NCBI GenBank assembly: GCA_937975765.1
Contig: CALJUR010000102.1
Coordinates: forward strand, 21,746-85,745
Source: an uncultured Myxococcales bacterium
GTDB taxonomy: Bacteria; Myxococcota_A; UBA9042; DTJE01
Direction: 5' to 3'
DNA length: 64,000 nt
Shown: piece after piece, positions 32,361 through 41,624 of the stretch
Layout: every line of letters begins with the position of its first letter
How positions within the stretch are numbered: the stretch's first letter is position 1
Notes under the pieces: generated by a model
What the model was told of the DNA's origin: nothing
The model's database searches: none
The model's input: the letters and a program-made list of their open reading frames with translations, nothing else
Made by a program: the position numbers and the translations under genes

Positions 32361-33749
32361 TCAGGAACCCAGCCGCCGGACGGCCTCGGGGCTGACCAGC
32401 GCGTCGAACGCCTCCGCGTCGATGCCGCCCTCCGCGATCGCCACGTCGCGGATCGTCCGCCCCGATTCGCGCGCCAGCCGCGCCACCTCGCACGCCCTCT
32501 CGTACCCGATCGCCGGGATCAGCGCCGTCGCCGTCGCGGTGGACGCCTCCACGGTCGCCCGGCACCGCGCCTCGTCGGCCTCGATGCCCTCGACGCAGTT
32601 CCGCCGGAACACGTCGCACGCCCGCGCCAGCAGGTCCAGCGACTCCAGAAGCAGGTCCGCCACCAGCGGCAGGAACGGGTTCAGTTCCAGGCTGCCGTTC
32701 GCGACCGCCATCCCGATGCCGACGTCGTTCGCCATCACCTTCATCGCGGCCTGCGTCACCGCTTCCGGGATCACCGGGTTCACCTTGCCCGGCATGATCG
32801 ACGACCCGGCCTGCCGCGCCGGCAGCCGGATCTCGCGAAGCCCCGCGTCCGGCCCCGACGCCATCAGCCGCAGGTCCGACGCCGCCTTCCACAGCGACGC
32901 CGCGCACGCCTTCAGGATCCCGGACACCTCGGCGAATACGTCCGCGTTCTGCGTCGCCTCCACCAGGTTCTCGGCCCGCGCCAGCCCGATGCCGGTCTCC
33001 TCGCGCAGCACGTCCACCACGCGGAAGATGAAGCGCCGCGGCGCGCCCAGGCCGGTCCCGATCGCGGTCCCGCCCAGGTTCACCACCCGCAGCCGCTCCT
33101 CGCACTTGTACACGCGCCAGCGATCCCGGTTGAACGCCTCGGCGTACGCGCCCATCTCGCGGCCCAGCGTGGTCAGCACCGCGTCCTGCATCTGGGTACG
33201 GCCGACCTTGACCACGTCCGCGTACTTCTTCTCCAGCGCCTGGAACGTCTCCTGCAGCGCCACCAACCGCCCGTCCAGCACCCGCACCCCGCGGATCGCG
33301 GCCACCCGCAGCGCCGTCGGGTAGGTGTCGTTCGTGGACTGGTGCCGGTTCAGGTCGTCGATGGGCGACACGCGTTCGTACCCCCCGAGGGGCAGCCCCA
33401 GGATCGCCAGCGCCCGGTTCGCCAGCACCTCGTCCACGCACAGGTTCGTGGAGGTCCCCGCGCCGCCCTGCAGGGCGTCGACCGGCACCTCCTCGCACAG
33501 CCCCCCCTCGGCCATCTCGCGGCATGCCCGCTCGATCGCGTCGGCCTTCGCCGGGTCGTCCGCCCAGGCGCCCAGTTCCCGGTTCGTCCGCGCGCACGCC
33601 AGTTTCACGTGGCCGAACGCCCGCACCAGTTCCCGGTGCACGGGCCGACCCGCCAGCGGGAAGTTCGACAGCGCCCGCGCCGTGTGCGCGCCCCACAGCG
33701 CGCCGTCCGGCACGGCCACCTCGCCCAGGGGGTCCTTCTCCAGGCGCAT
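32361..33749 (-). CDS. aspA: Aspartate ammonia-lyase in the maturation cluster
   Basis: A 462-residue enzyme of the fumarase/aspartase superfamily, releasing ammonia and fumarate from aspartate. The signature GSSIMPGKVNPVIPE is at about residue 315, with STNDTYPTALR and GGAGTSTNLCVDE as further conserved blocks. GSSIMPGKVNP and the residue choices favour aspartase over fumarase. Such genes often sit with hydE, hydF and hydG, where ammonia may feed the bridging amine of the H-cluster (inference from context). ATG 33749 lies 60 bases after the small regulator gene. Confidence 0.88.
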   Translation of the reverse strand: MRLEKDPLGEVAVPDGALWGAHTARALSNFPLAGRPVHRELVRAFGHVKLACARTNRELGAWADDPAKADAIERACREMAEGGLCEEVPVDALQGGAGTSTNLCVDEVLANRALAILGLPLGGYERVSPIDDLNRHQSTNDTYPTALRVAAIRGVRVLDGRLVALQETFQALEKKYADVVKVGRTQMQDAVLTTLGREMGAYAEAFNRDRWRVYKCEERLRVVNLGGTAIGTGLGAPRRFIFRVVDVLREETGIGLARAENLVEATQNADVFAEVSGILKACAASLWKAASDLRLMASGPDAGLREIRLPARQAGSSIMPGKVNPVIPEAVTQAAMKVMANDVGIGMAVANGSLELNPFLPLVADLLLESLDLLARACDVFRRNCVEGIEADEARCRATVEASTATATALIPAIGYERACEVARLARESGRTIRDVAIAEGGIDAEAFDALVSPEAVRRLGS

Positions 33750-33772
33750 CCGGGTTCTCCGCGAGTCCGGGA

Positions 33773-33799
33773 GGCGGGGGACGGGGCCCCCGCCCTGCA
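33773..33799. repeat. GC palindromic repeat, copy 18
   Basis: Forward, ends CTGCA. It sits in the 59-base gap between the small regulator stop and aspA inside the cluster. Confidence 0.8.
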
Positions 33800-33808
33800 G
33801 GCCCGGCA

Positions 33809-34078
33809 TCACTCCGGGTGATCGAAGACCATCTTCTGGACCTCGATGCCCTTCACCTGCGACAACCTGGCCGCCATCTCCATCGCGGCGGCCTCGTCGG
33901 TCATCTCCAGCAGCAGCAGGCCGTTCTTCCCGCTGCAGTGCCCGTCCTCGCACACCTCGTGCAGGCCCAGCCGGGTCTTGATGTACTTGCCGTACTCGCT
34001 CAGCAGCCCCTGCACCTGCGGGACGTGCTCCAGCCGATCGGTCACGTGGACGCCCAGGATCACGTGCTTGTCGATCAT
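33809..34078 (-). CDS. TM1266-type iron-only hydrogenase system regulator
   Basis: An 89-residue ferredoxin-fold (ACT-like, NikR C-terminal-like) protein of the family found in [FeFe] hydrogenase clusters. Typical parts are the start HVILGVHVTDRLEHVPQVQGLL, the Cys/His stretch LHEVCEDGHCSGKNGLLLLEM and the end VQKMVFDH. The family is called a regulator from context; a biochemical role is not established. ATG 34078 follows GGAGGG. Upstream lie four hairpins that separate it from hydG. Confidence 0.88.
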   Translation of the reverse strand: MIDKHVILGVHVTDRLEHVPQVQGLLSEYGKYIKTRLGLHEVCEDGHCSGKNGLLLLEMTDEAAAMEMAARLSQVKGIEVQKMVFDHPE

Positions 34079-34107
34079 GACACCCTCCTTGGTCTGCCCT
34101 ACGAGGA

Positions 34108-34134
34108 GGCGGGGGACGGGGCCCCCGCCCTACA
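34108..34134. repeat. GC palindromic repeat, copy 19
   Basis: Exact consensus in the leader of the small regulator gene, directly beside the four-hairpin array. Confidence 0.85.
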
Positions 34135-34135
34135 A

Positions 34136-34311
34136 CCCGCCAGGCCGACGCTTCGCGCGTCCTGGCGGGGCTCGCGTGCTACGGACCCATGCCGCAGACG
34201 CTCGCCCGGAACACGCCCCGACCCGGCAGGCCGAGCGTCTGCGGCGGCCGTCCCTGGACGGCCGTCCGCAGCATGCGAGGCGATCCGGGCCGCCTCACGT
34301 CGGCCCGGATC
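34136..34311 (-). other. Array of four perfect hairpins between hydG and the regulator gene
   Basis: Four non-overlapping exact inverted repeats fill the intercistronic space: 9 bp (34136-34144 with 34161-34169), 14 bp (34191-34204 with 34232-34245), 8 bp (34245-34252 with 34257-34264, sharing one base with the second) and 11 bp (34282-34292 with 34301-34311). The last includes two bases of the hydG stop codon. None is followed by a U-run, so they look more like RNA processing, attenuation or riboregulatory structures than simple terminators. Confidence 0.6.
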
Positions 34312-35716
34312 ACACGTAGACATCGCGCCGTCCCTCGCGGACCTTCGCGACCAGTTTCTCCGACACCGCGCGGCTCTTCGGGTCCATCCCGGCCAGCGTC
34401 TGCGCGATCAGCGCCTCGCCCACCTGCCGGGTCTCGGGCGACGCGTAGTCCGACAGGTACTCCTGGAACGTGGACAGCGCATTCGGGTCGCAGTGCATCC
34501 GGATCTCGCCCGGCTTGGCCAGGTCCATGAAGTCCTTGCCCACGCGGCCCAGCCGGTAGCAGCCCGTGCAGAACGACGGGATGTACCCCAGCCCCGCGAT
34601 GTCCCGCACCACCTCGTCCAGGCTGCGGTGGTCGCCCAGGCTGAACTGCTGGCCCTCCTCGGTGATCCCGCCGACCTCCTCCGCGTACCCCCCGGGGTTG
34701 GTCCGGCTGCCCGCCGAGATCTGCGAGATGCCCAGCGCGAACGTCTCGCGCCGGATGCTGGCCGTTTCCCGCGTGGACAGGATGATGCCCGTGTACGGCA
34801 CCGCCAGCCGCAGGATCGCCACCAGTTTGCGGAACTCGATGTCCGACACCGGCTTCGGCGGGTGCGCCGCCACGTCCGACCCGACCGCCGGCTCCATGCG
34901 CGGCACGCTGATCGTGTGCGGTCCGACCCCGAACTCCTGCTCCAGGTGCCGGATGTGCTGCATCAGCGCCAGGACCTCGAACCGCCAGTCGCACAGCCCG
35001 AACAGCACGCCGATGCCGACGTCGCTGATCCCCGCCGCCATTGCGCGGTCCATCACCGTCACGCGCCAGTCGAAGTCGCGCTTCTTCCCGGCCAGGTGCA
35101 TCCGCGCGTAGGTGTCGCGGTGGTACGTCTCCTGGAACAGCTGGTAGGTGCCGATCTTCGACGCCTTCAGCGCCTGGAATTCCGGAAGCGTCAGCGGCGC
35201 CACGTTCGCGTTGACGCGCCGCACCTCGCCGGGGCCGTTCTTCACCGAGTAGATCGTCTCGATGCACTTCAGGACGTATCCGAACCCCTCCTCGGGGTAG
35301 GACTCGCCCGCGACCAGCAGCACGCGCTTGTGCCCCTGGTCGATCAGGATCCTCACCTCCCTGGCGATCTCCTCCTGGGTCAGCGCGCGCCGCTTGACCT
35401 CCCTGTTCCGCACCCGGAAGGCGCAGTACACGCAGTCGTTCTTGCACAGGTTCGACACGTACAGCGGCGCGAACAGCACCAGCCGCCGCCCGTAGATGCG
35501 TTCCTTGACCTCGCGGGCCTCCGCGAACAGTTCGTGCAGCAGATCGGGGTCCGAGATGCCGGCCAGCACCGACACGTCCTCGAGGTCGAGGCCCTGCATC
35601 TCGCGGGCCTTCGCCAGCACCTCGCGCACGTGCACCGCGTCGTGCCGTGCCCCGGCCTCCAGCGCCGCCTGGATCCCCGCCTCGTCGATGAACGTCGCCT
35701 TCTCCGCAATCGCCAT
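34310..35716 (-). CDS. hydG: [FeFe] hydrogenase maturase HydG (radical SAM tyrosine lyase)
   Basis: A 468-residue enzyme that cleaves tyrosine to make CO and cyanide bound to iron for the H-cluster. The radical SAM cluster motif CKNDCVYC is near residue 95. The C-terminal auxiliary cluster motif is CTGC with a further Cys after 22 residues (CX2CX22C), exactly as in HydG and unlike ThiH. EESTYHRDTYARMH-type substrate contacts appear as FQETYHRDTYARM. ATG 35716 is chosen because GGGAGG stands seven bases upstream; ATG 35737 lacks this. Confidence 0.95.
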   Translation of the reverse strand: MAIAEKATFIDEAGIQAALEAGARHDAVHVREVLAKAREMQGLDLEDVSVLAGISDPDLLHELFAEAREVKERIYGRRLVLFAPLYVSNLCKNDCVYCAFRVRNREVKRRALTQEEIAREVRILIDQGHKRVLLVAGESYPEEGFGYVLKCIETIYSVKNGPGEVRRVNANVAPLTLPEFQALKASKIGTYQLFQETYHRDTYARMHLAGKKRDFDWRVTVMDRAMAAGISDVGIGVLFGLCDWRFEVLALMQHIRHLEQEFGVGPHTISVPRMEPAVGSDVAAHPPKPVSDIEFRKLVAILRLAVPYTGIILSTRETASIRRETFALGISQISAGSRTNPGGYAEEVGGITEEGQQFSLGDHRSLDEVVRDIAGLGYIPSFCTGCYRLGRVGKDFMDLAKPGEIRMHCDPNALSTFQEYLSDYASPETRQVGEALIAQTLAGMDPKSRAVSEKLVAKVREGRRDVYV

Positions 35717-35739
35717 GTTCGCCTCCCGAATGTCCACCT

Positions 35740-35815
35740 GGCGGGGGACGGGGCCCCCGCCCTACAGGTCCCGGGGAACGGCCCCCGCCCTGCAGACGAG
35801 CCCCCGCCCTCTACA
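35740..35815. repeat. GC palindromic repeats, copies 20 to 22
   Basis: One exact forward copy (35740-35766) lies directly after a degenerate pair running to 35815. CTA at 35811-35813 is the TAG stop of the GAF kinase. These are the last copies in the window; none is seen from here to 64 kb. Confidence 0.75.
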
Positions 35816-37115
35816 GATCGCGCGCCGCGACCGGCGGCTGCGGGATCTCGAACGAGAACTCGGCCCACTGCCCGGGCTGCGATTCGGCCGCGACGCGCCC
35901 GCCGTGCAGCCGCACGACCCGCGCCACCGTGTACAGCCCCACGCCCGTCCCCTTCTGCCGCAGCAGTTCGGGCGTCTGCAGCCGGCTGAACTTGCGGAAC
36001 AGCCTTTCCCGCTGCGACTCCGGGAAGCCCGGTCCCTCGTTCCACACCGCCACCCGGAACCCGCCCTCGGTGCGCGCGGCTGTCACCCGGATCCGCCCGC
36101 CCTCCGCGCCGTACTTCGCCGCGTTGCCGACGAAGTTCACCGCCACGATCCGCAGCAGGTCCGGGTCCGCCTCCACCGCCAGCCCGCCTTCCGGCCAGCC
36201 CGTCTCGACCCGCATCCCCTTCGCCTCGACCTGCGGCCGGGCGATGTCGATCGCCGGCTCCAGCACGTCCGCGACCAGGTCCACGCCCGCCTTCGGGTCC
36301 ACCGCCAGCCCGGCGCCCTCCACGCGCGCCAGGTCCAGGTAGTCCCGCACCAGGCCCAGCAGGAACTCGCCCTTCGCGATGATCCGCTGGATCTTGTTCC
36401 GCTGGCCCTCCGTCAGGTCCCCGACGTACCCGTCCAGCATCATGTGGCCGTCCAGCACCATCGACGCCACGGGGTTCTTCAGTTCGTGGGCGACGAAGCC
36501 CAGCATCTCCATGTACGCCGCGTTCGCCGACGCCAGCTGCTCGATGCGCCAGGCCTTCTCGACCGCCTGCGCCAGCCGTTCCGCGATCGCCTGGTGGATA
36601 AGCACCTGCCGTTCGTCGTACGCGGCCACCTGCCGGGACGACCGGAACAGCAGCGCCACCGCCCGCCCCTCCACGACCAGCGGGCACGTCATGCTGGACC
36701 GCACACCTTCCTTCACCAGGATCCGCGTGGACCGGCTGTCCGGGTGGTCCCGCAGGTAGGCTTCGAGGTCATCGATGACCCTCAGCCGGCGCCCGGCAAG
36801 CAGCGCCTGCAGCGACGACCCCGCGACCTCCTCGCCGTAGCCCGCGCCCAGCAGCACCGGCGCGTAGTCCGCGCGCACCCACCGGGACGCGACCCGCGCC
36901 CCGTCGTCCTGCAGGAACGCCAGCCCGATCCGGTCGCACGGGCAGATCGAACGCGTCGCCTCGAACAGGAAGTCCATCACGCGGTCCAGCGACTCGGCGG
37001 CGGCGATCCGGCGGTTGATGGTCGCCAGGACCTCGCGCGCCTCGGGCGGCAGGTCGCCCACGTCCTCCGCCGCGTCCCGCAGTTCCACGTACCTCAGCCC
37101 GTGATGCCCGTCCAT
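35811..37115 (-). CDS. GAF-domain sensor histidine kinase of the hydrogenase cluster
   Basis: A 434-residue soluble kinase: GAF domain (about residues 40-190, CPCDRIGLAFLQDDG and CPLVVEGRAVALLF), HisKA with His in GFVAHELKNPVASMV near residue 215, and the ATPase boxes NFVGNAAKYGAEGG, NEGPGFPESQ and GTGVGLYTVARV. The absence of transmembrane helices means a cytoplasmic signal, possibly redox or H2-related given the context. It is a natural partner for the receiver-only protein at 40936, encoded at the start of the same cluster. A TATAGT box lies at 37136-37141. Confidence 0.87.
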   Translation of the reverse strand: MDGHHGLRYVELRDAAEDVGDLPPEAREVLATINRRIAAAESLDRVMDFLFEATRSICPCDRIGLAFLQDDGARVASRWVRADYAPVLLGAGYGEEVAGSSLQALLAGRRLRVIDDLEAYLRDHPDSRSTRILVKEGVRSSMTCPLVVEGRAVALLFRSSRQVAAYDERQVLIHQAIAERLAQAVEKAWRIEQLASANAAYMEMLGFVAHELKNPVASMVLDGHMMLDGYVGDLTEGQRNKIQRIIAKGEFLLGLVRDYLDLARVEGAGLAVDPKAGVDLVADVLEPAIDIARPQVEAKGMRVETGWPEGGLAVEADPDLLRIVAVNFVGNAAKYGAEGGRIRVTAARTEGGFRVAVWNEGPGFPESQRERLFRKFSRLQTPELLRQKGTGVGLYTVARVVRLHGGRVAAESQPGQWAEFSFEIPQPPVAARDL

Positions 37116-37278
37116 GCCGGTTCCTCCCCCGCCGCACTATAGGAAAGCCCGCGCGCGCGCGCAAGGCGATTCCTCATGCCTTCCGGTAGTTGCAGGCGAT
37201 TCCCGGAGCCGGCGGCGGCAGGGGGCCCGATCGCCTCGGACCGGGCCCCCCTTCCGTCCCCGCGCCCCGCAAGGCACC

Positions 37279-39207
37279 TCACTCCGCGATGTACTTCCCG
37301 CGCGGGGTGTAGTGCGTGTGCAGCAGCTTGTGCGACAGGTGGCCGCAGGGGCCTTCCTTCAGGAACTCCTGGTACAGGTGCAGCACGGCCGGGTTCTCGT
37401 GCGACTTGCGGACCGGGTACGCCGAGTCCTCGCTGTAGATCGCCCGGGCCCGCGCCTCGCGGATCTCCAGGGTGGTCGGGATCGGCTGGCCGCCGCCGCC
37501 CAGGCAGCCGCCCGGGCAGCCCATGAACTCGATGAAGTGGCACTGGGACAGCGGGCCGCCCTTCTTGAGGTCCTCCATGACCTTGTGGGCGTTCGCGGTC
37601 CCGTGGGCCACCGCCACCTTCACCGTCACGCCGTCCAGGAAGTCCCAGGACTCGAACAGCGGCTTCAGCAGCGCCGGAACCTCGCCGACCTTCGGGATCT
37701 TCAGTTCGACGTACCGGATGCCTTCCATGCCGCGGACCGGGATGATGTCGGCGTGCTCGAACAGGTTCTCGACCTTGATGCCGACCACCAGCTCGATGAC
37801 GGTGCGCAGCGCCGCCTCCATGACGCCGCCGGTCGCGCCGAAGATGACGCCCGAGCCCGTCGCCGAACCGAAGGGCGCGTCGAAGTCGGACTTCGGCATC
37901 TTCGGCAGGTCGATCCCGGCCTCCTGGATCATCTTGGCCAGTTCCCGCGTGGTCAGGCCGTAGTCCACGTCCTTGTAGCCCGAGTCGACCATCTCCGGCC
38001 GGTTGCACTCGAACTTCTTGGCCGAGCAGGGCATCAGCGCGACGGTCACGATGTCCTTCGGGTCGATGCCGTTCAACTGGGCGTAGTACGTCTTGATGAC
38101 CGCGCCGAACATCTGCTGCGGCGACTTGGCCGACGACACGTGCGGGATGTACTCGGGGTACATGTGCTCGAGGTACTTGACCCACCCCGGGCTGCACGAC
38201 GTGAACTGCGGCAGGAAGACCGGGCCCTTCTTCGTCTTCAGGGCGTCCTGCAGCCGCAGCAGCAGCTCGGTGCCCTCCTCGAGGATGGTCAGGTCCGCCG
38301 TGAAGTTCGTGTCGAAGACCTTGTCGAACCCGCACAGGCGCAGGGCCGTGTTCATCTCGAACGTCAGGGGGTTGCCCGCGGGCAGGCCGAAGCACTCGCC
38401 GATCGCCGCGCGGGGCGCCGGCGCCGTCTGGATGACGACGTGCTTCTTCGGGTCGTCGATGGCCGCCCACACCTCGTCCGTCGGGTCGTTGGCCCGCAGG
38501 GCGCCGGTCGGGCAGCGGTTGATGCACTGGCCGCAGTTGATGCAGACGACGTCCGCCAGCGGCTTGTCCATGAACGTGGCGATCTTGGTCTTGTCGCCGC
38601 GCTCGATGGCCTCCAGCGCGCCCACCTCCTGCAGGTCGATGCAGGTCCGCACGCAGCGGCGGCACAGGATGCACTTGTTCATGTCCCGGATGACGGCGTG
38701 GCTGGACTCGTCCTTCGCGTACAGCGGCTTGTCGGGATGGCCGAAACGGAAGAAGTCGACGCCGTACTCCTTGGCCAGGGACTGCAGCTCGCAGTTGCCG
38801 TTGCGGGCGCAGGTGTAGCAGTCGCCGTAGTGGTGCGACAGCATCAGGTCGATGATGTGCCGGCGCGCCTGGCGCACCTTGCGGGTGTGCGTGTGGATCT
38901 TCATCGGCTGGTGGACCGGGTAGGCGCAGGACGCCTGCAAGGTCCGCATGCCCTCGACCTCGACCACGCAGATGCGGCACAGGCCGGCCTCGCAGAGGTC
39001 CGGGTGCGCACACAGGGTCGGGATCCGGATCCCGAGCTTCTTCGCGGCCTCGAGGATCGTGGTCCCCATCGGGACCTTCACGTCCTGGCCATCGATGTTG
39101 AGCGTTACGCGCGCACCGATCATCCCCTCGTCCTCGACGGGGGGCATGACGTGGCCCGTCTGGCTGACGGGGGCGCGGCTGGTGTCAACGGTGTCCGCCA
39201 TGTTCAT
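37279..39207 (-). CDS. hydA: [FeFe] hydrogenase catalytic subunit, trimeric NAD-linked type
   Basis: A 642-residue HydA/HndD-like subunit. N-terminal [2Fe-2S] Cys66, 77, 80 and 94; His-Cys [4Fe-4S] site HHYGDCYTCARNGNC (125-139); two [4Fe-4S] sites CILCRRCVRTC (179-189) and CINCGQCINRC (222-232). H-cluster ligands: Cys338 in TSCSPGW, Cys394 in MPCSAKKFE, Cys564 and Cys568 in FMGCPGGCLGGGGQP. Residue 339, usually the proton-relay Cys, is Ser. The small-subunit-like tail ends LLHTHYTPRGK. ATG 39207 follows AGGAGG, six bases from the NuoF-like stop. Cytoplasmic; couples NAD(H) and H2. Confidence 0.95.
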   Translation of the reverse strand: MNMADTVDTSRAPVSQTGHVMPPVEDEGMIGARVTLNIDGQDVKVPMGTTILEAAKKLGIRIPTLCAHPDLCEAGLCRICVVEVEGMRTLQASCAYPVHQPMKIHTHTRKVRQARRHIIDLMLSHHYGDCYTCARNGNCELQSLAKEYGVDFFRFGHPDKPLYAKDESSHAVIRDMNKCILCRRCVRTCIDLQEVGALEAIERGDKTKIATFMDKPLADVVCINCGQCINRCPTGALRANDPTDEVWAAIDDPKKHVVIQTAPAPRAAIGECFGLPAGNPLTFEMNTALRLCGFDKVFDTNFTADLTILEEGTELLLRLQDALKTKKGPVFLPQFTSCSPGWVKYLEHMYPEYIPHVSSAKSPQQMFGAVIKTYYAQLNGIDPKDIVTVALMPCSAKKFECNRPEMVDSGYKDVDYGLTTRELAKMIQEAGIDLPKMPKSDFDAPFGSATGSGVIFGATGGVMEAALRTVIELVVGIKVENLFEHADIIPVRGMEGIRYVELKIPKVGEVPALLKPLFESWDFLDGVTVKVAVAHGTANAHKVMEDLKKGGPLSQCHFIEFMGCPGGCLGGGGQPIPTTLEIREARARAIYSEDSAYPVRKSHENPAVLHLYQEFLKEGPCGHLSHKLLHTHYTPRGKYIAE

Positions 39208-39213
39208 CGCCTC

Positions 39214-40406
<1,193 letters not shown>

Positions 40407-40410
<4 letters not shown>

Positions 40411-40931
40411 GCGTGTCCCTCCTCGTGCTTCGATTCGAGGGCGTACACGCCGAAGGTCTTGCGACAAGCTTCGAGGATGTCGTGGACCATCGCAGGCGTC
40501 ACGCGCGTGTAGACGACGTCGTTGACCAGCATCGCCGGTCCCTGGTCGCACATGCCCAGGCAGTTCGCCCACTCCAGCGTGAACTTCCCGTCACGGGTCG
40601 TCTCGCCGAAGTCGATGCCCAGGTCGCTCTTCAACTGCTGGGCCACGCGGGCCTTGCCCTGCATGTCGCAGGAGATCGTGCGGCACAGGCGGATCACGAA
40701 CTTGCCCTTCGGCTTGTGGTCCAGGAAGGAATAGAAGGAGACCACGCTGTAGACTTCCACCGGGTGGATGCCCAACTGGTCCGCCACGACCTGCATCCCG
40801 TACTCCGAGATGCGGCTGTACTTCTTCTGGATTTCCTGCAGGACCGGGATCAGGGCCGAGCGGTCGCGGCCGTACCGCTCCAGCCACTTGCCGATGTCGC
40901 TCTTCAGCCGCTCCTGATCGGTGACGAGCAT
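40407..40931 (-). CDS. NuoE-like [2Fe-2S] subunit of the hydrogenase
   Basis: A 174-residue HydC/HndA relative with a thioredoxin-like fold. The [2Fe-2S] ligands are LCRTISCDMQG (C-x4-C) and WANCLGMCDQGP (C-x3-C). The N-terminal helical part (LIPVLQEIQKKYSRIS) is typical. It passes electrons near the FMN of the NuoF-like subunit. ATG 40931 lies four bases after the response regulator stop, and its own stop overlaps the next start, so the trio is tightly coupled. Confidence 0.93.
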
Positions 40932-40935
40932 GATC

Positions 40936-41313
40936 TCAGCCCCCCTTCTTCAAGAGTTCATCGACCAGGGCCAGCAGGCGCTTCGGGGGCACCGGCTTCT
41001 CCTGGAACGCGTCCACCGGGACCAGGTCCGCGCTGCGGTCGTAGGCCAGGCCCGTCACCTTGCTGATCGAGGTCAGCATCAGGATCGGGGTCTTGGTTCC
41101 CGCCCGGCGCAGGTCCTGCGCCATCACGATGCCGTCGTCCGGCGACTCCATCATCACGTCCAGGATCAGCAGGTCCGGACGCTCGCGCTCCATCGCCTTC
41201 GTACCGTCGGCGACGTTGAACGCGGAAGCCACCGTGTGTCCTGCCTTCTCCAGGATCAGCCGGCAATCCTCCACGAGGTCCGGATCGTCGTCGACTACCA
41301 GAATCTTCGCCAC
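40936..41313 (-). CDS. Receiver-only response regulator leading the hydrogenase operon
   Basis: A 125-residue CheY-like receiver without output domain. Acidic pocket Asp9-11, phospho-acceptor Asp in LLILDVMM, Thr/Ser in LMLTSIS, Lys in FQEKPVPPK. The stretch between DVMM and the next strand lacks the usual PGMDG loop and has ESPDDG, a form seen in receivers encoded with anaerobic redox enzymes. It probably takes phosphate from the kinase at 35811. ATG 41313 follows GAGGAGG. Confidence 0.9.
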   Translation of the reverse strand: MAKILVVDDDPDLVEDCRLILEKAGHTVASAFNVADGTKAMERERPDLLILDVMMESPDDGIVMAQDLRRAGTKTPILMLTSISKVTGLAYDRSADLVPVDAFQEKPVPPKRLLALVDELLKKGG

Positions 41314-41624
41314 GCCAAGTCCTCCTCATCGAGCGCCCGGATACACCACGCCGGCGGCCCCGCTCCCTGAGCCGGCCGACGGGCGCGCGTCTGGGGGGTC
41401 GACCGGGGGTTTATTAGCCCGGTTCCCGGATGTCCGCGCTAAGCTCCGCGCATTGTAGTCAAGAGACAAACGAAAACGGAAGGGGGAAAATATCGACCTA
41501 ACTCATTTTCACAACTACGACTTTTCGGGTCCGACCATCCCGAATGACACGCAACCCATTGCCGCAACGCGTCAATCGCCGTTTCCCGGAGGCGCGATGT
41601 CCGGTTGCCGGGTCGGCGGAAGGG
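41314..41624 (-). promoter_or_regulatory. Leader and promoter region of the hydrogenase operon
   Basis: A gene-free stretch of 311 bases. On the minus strand TTGTGA (41514-41509), 16 bases, TATTTT (41492-41487) is a weak sigma70-type candidate. It would give a leader of about 165 bases. Within the leader ACCGGG (41402-41407) and CCCGGT (41418-41423) form a small hairpin. The AT content around 41455-41530 is much higher than in the flanks. No riboswitch class is recognised. Confidence 0.35.

Noticed and set aside
37136..37162. TTGCGC and TATAGT as a promoter for the GAF kinase
   Set aside because: The -10 word is good, but the spacing is only 15 bases, so it is not listed as a feature.
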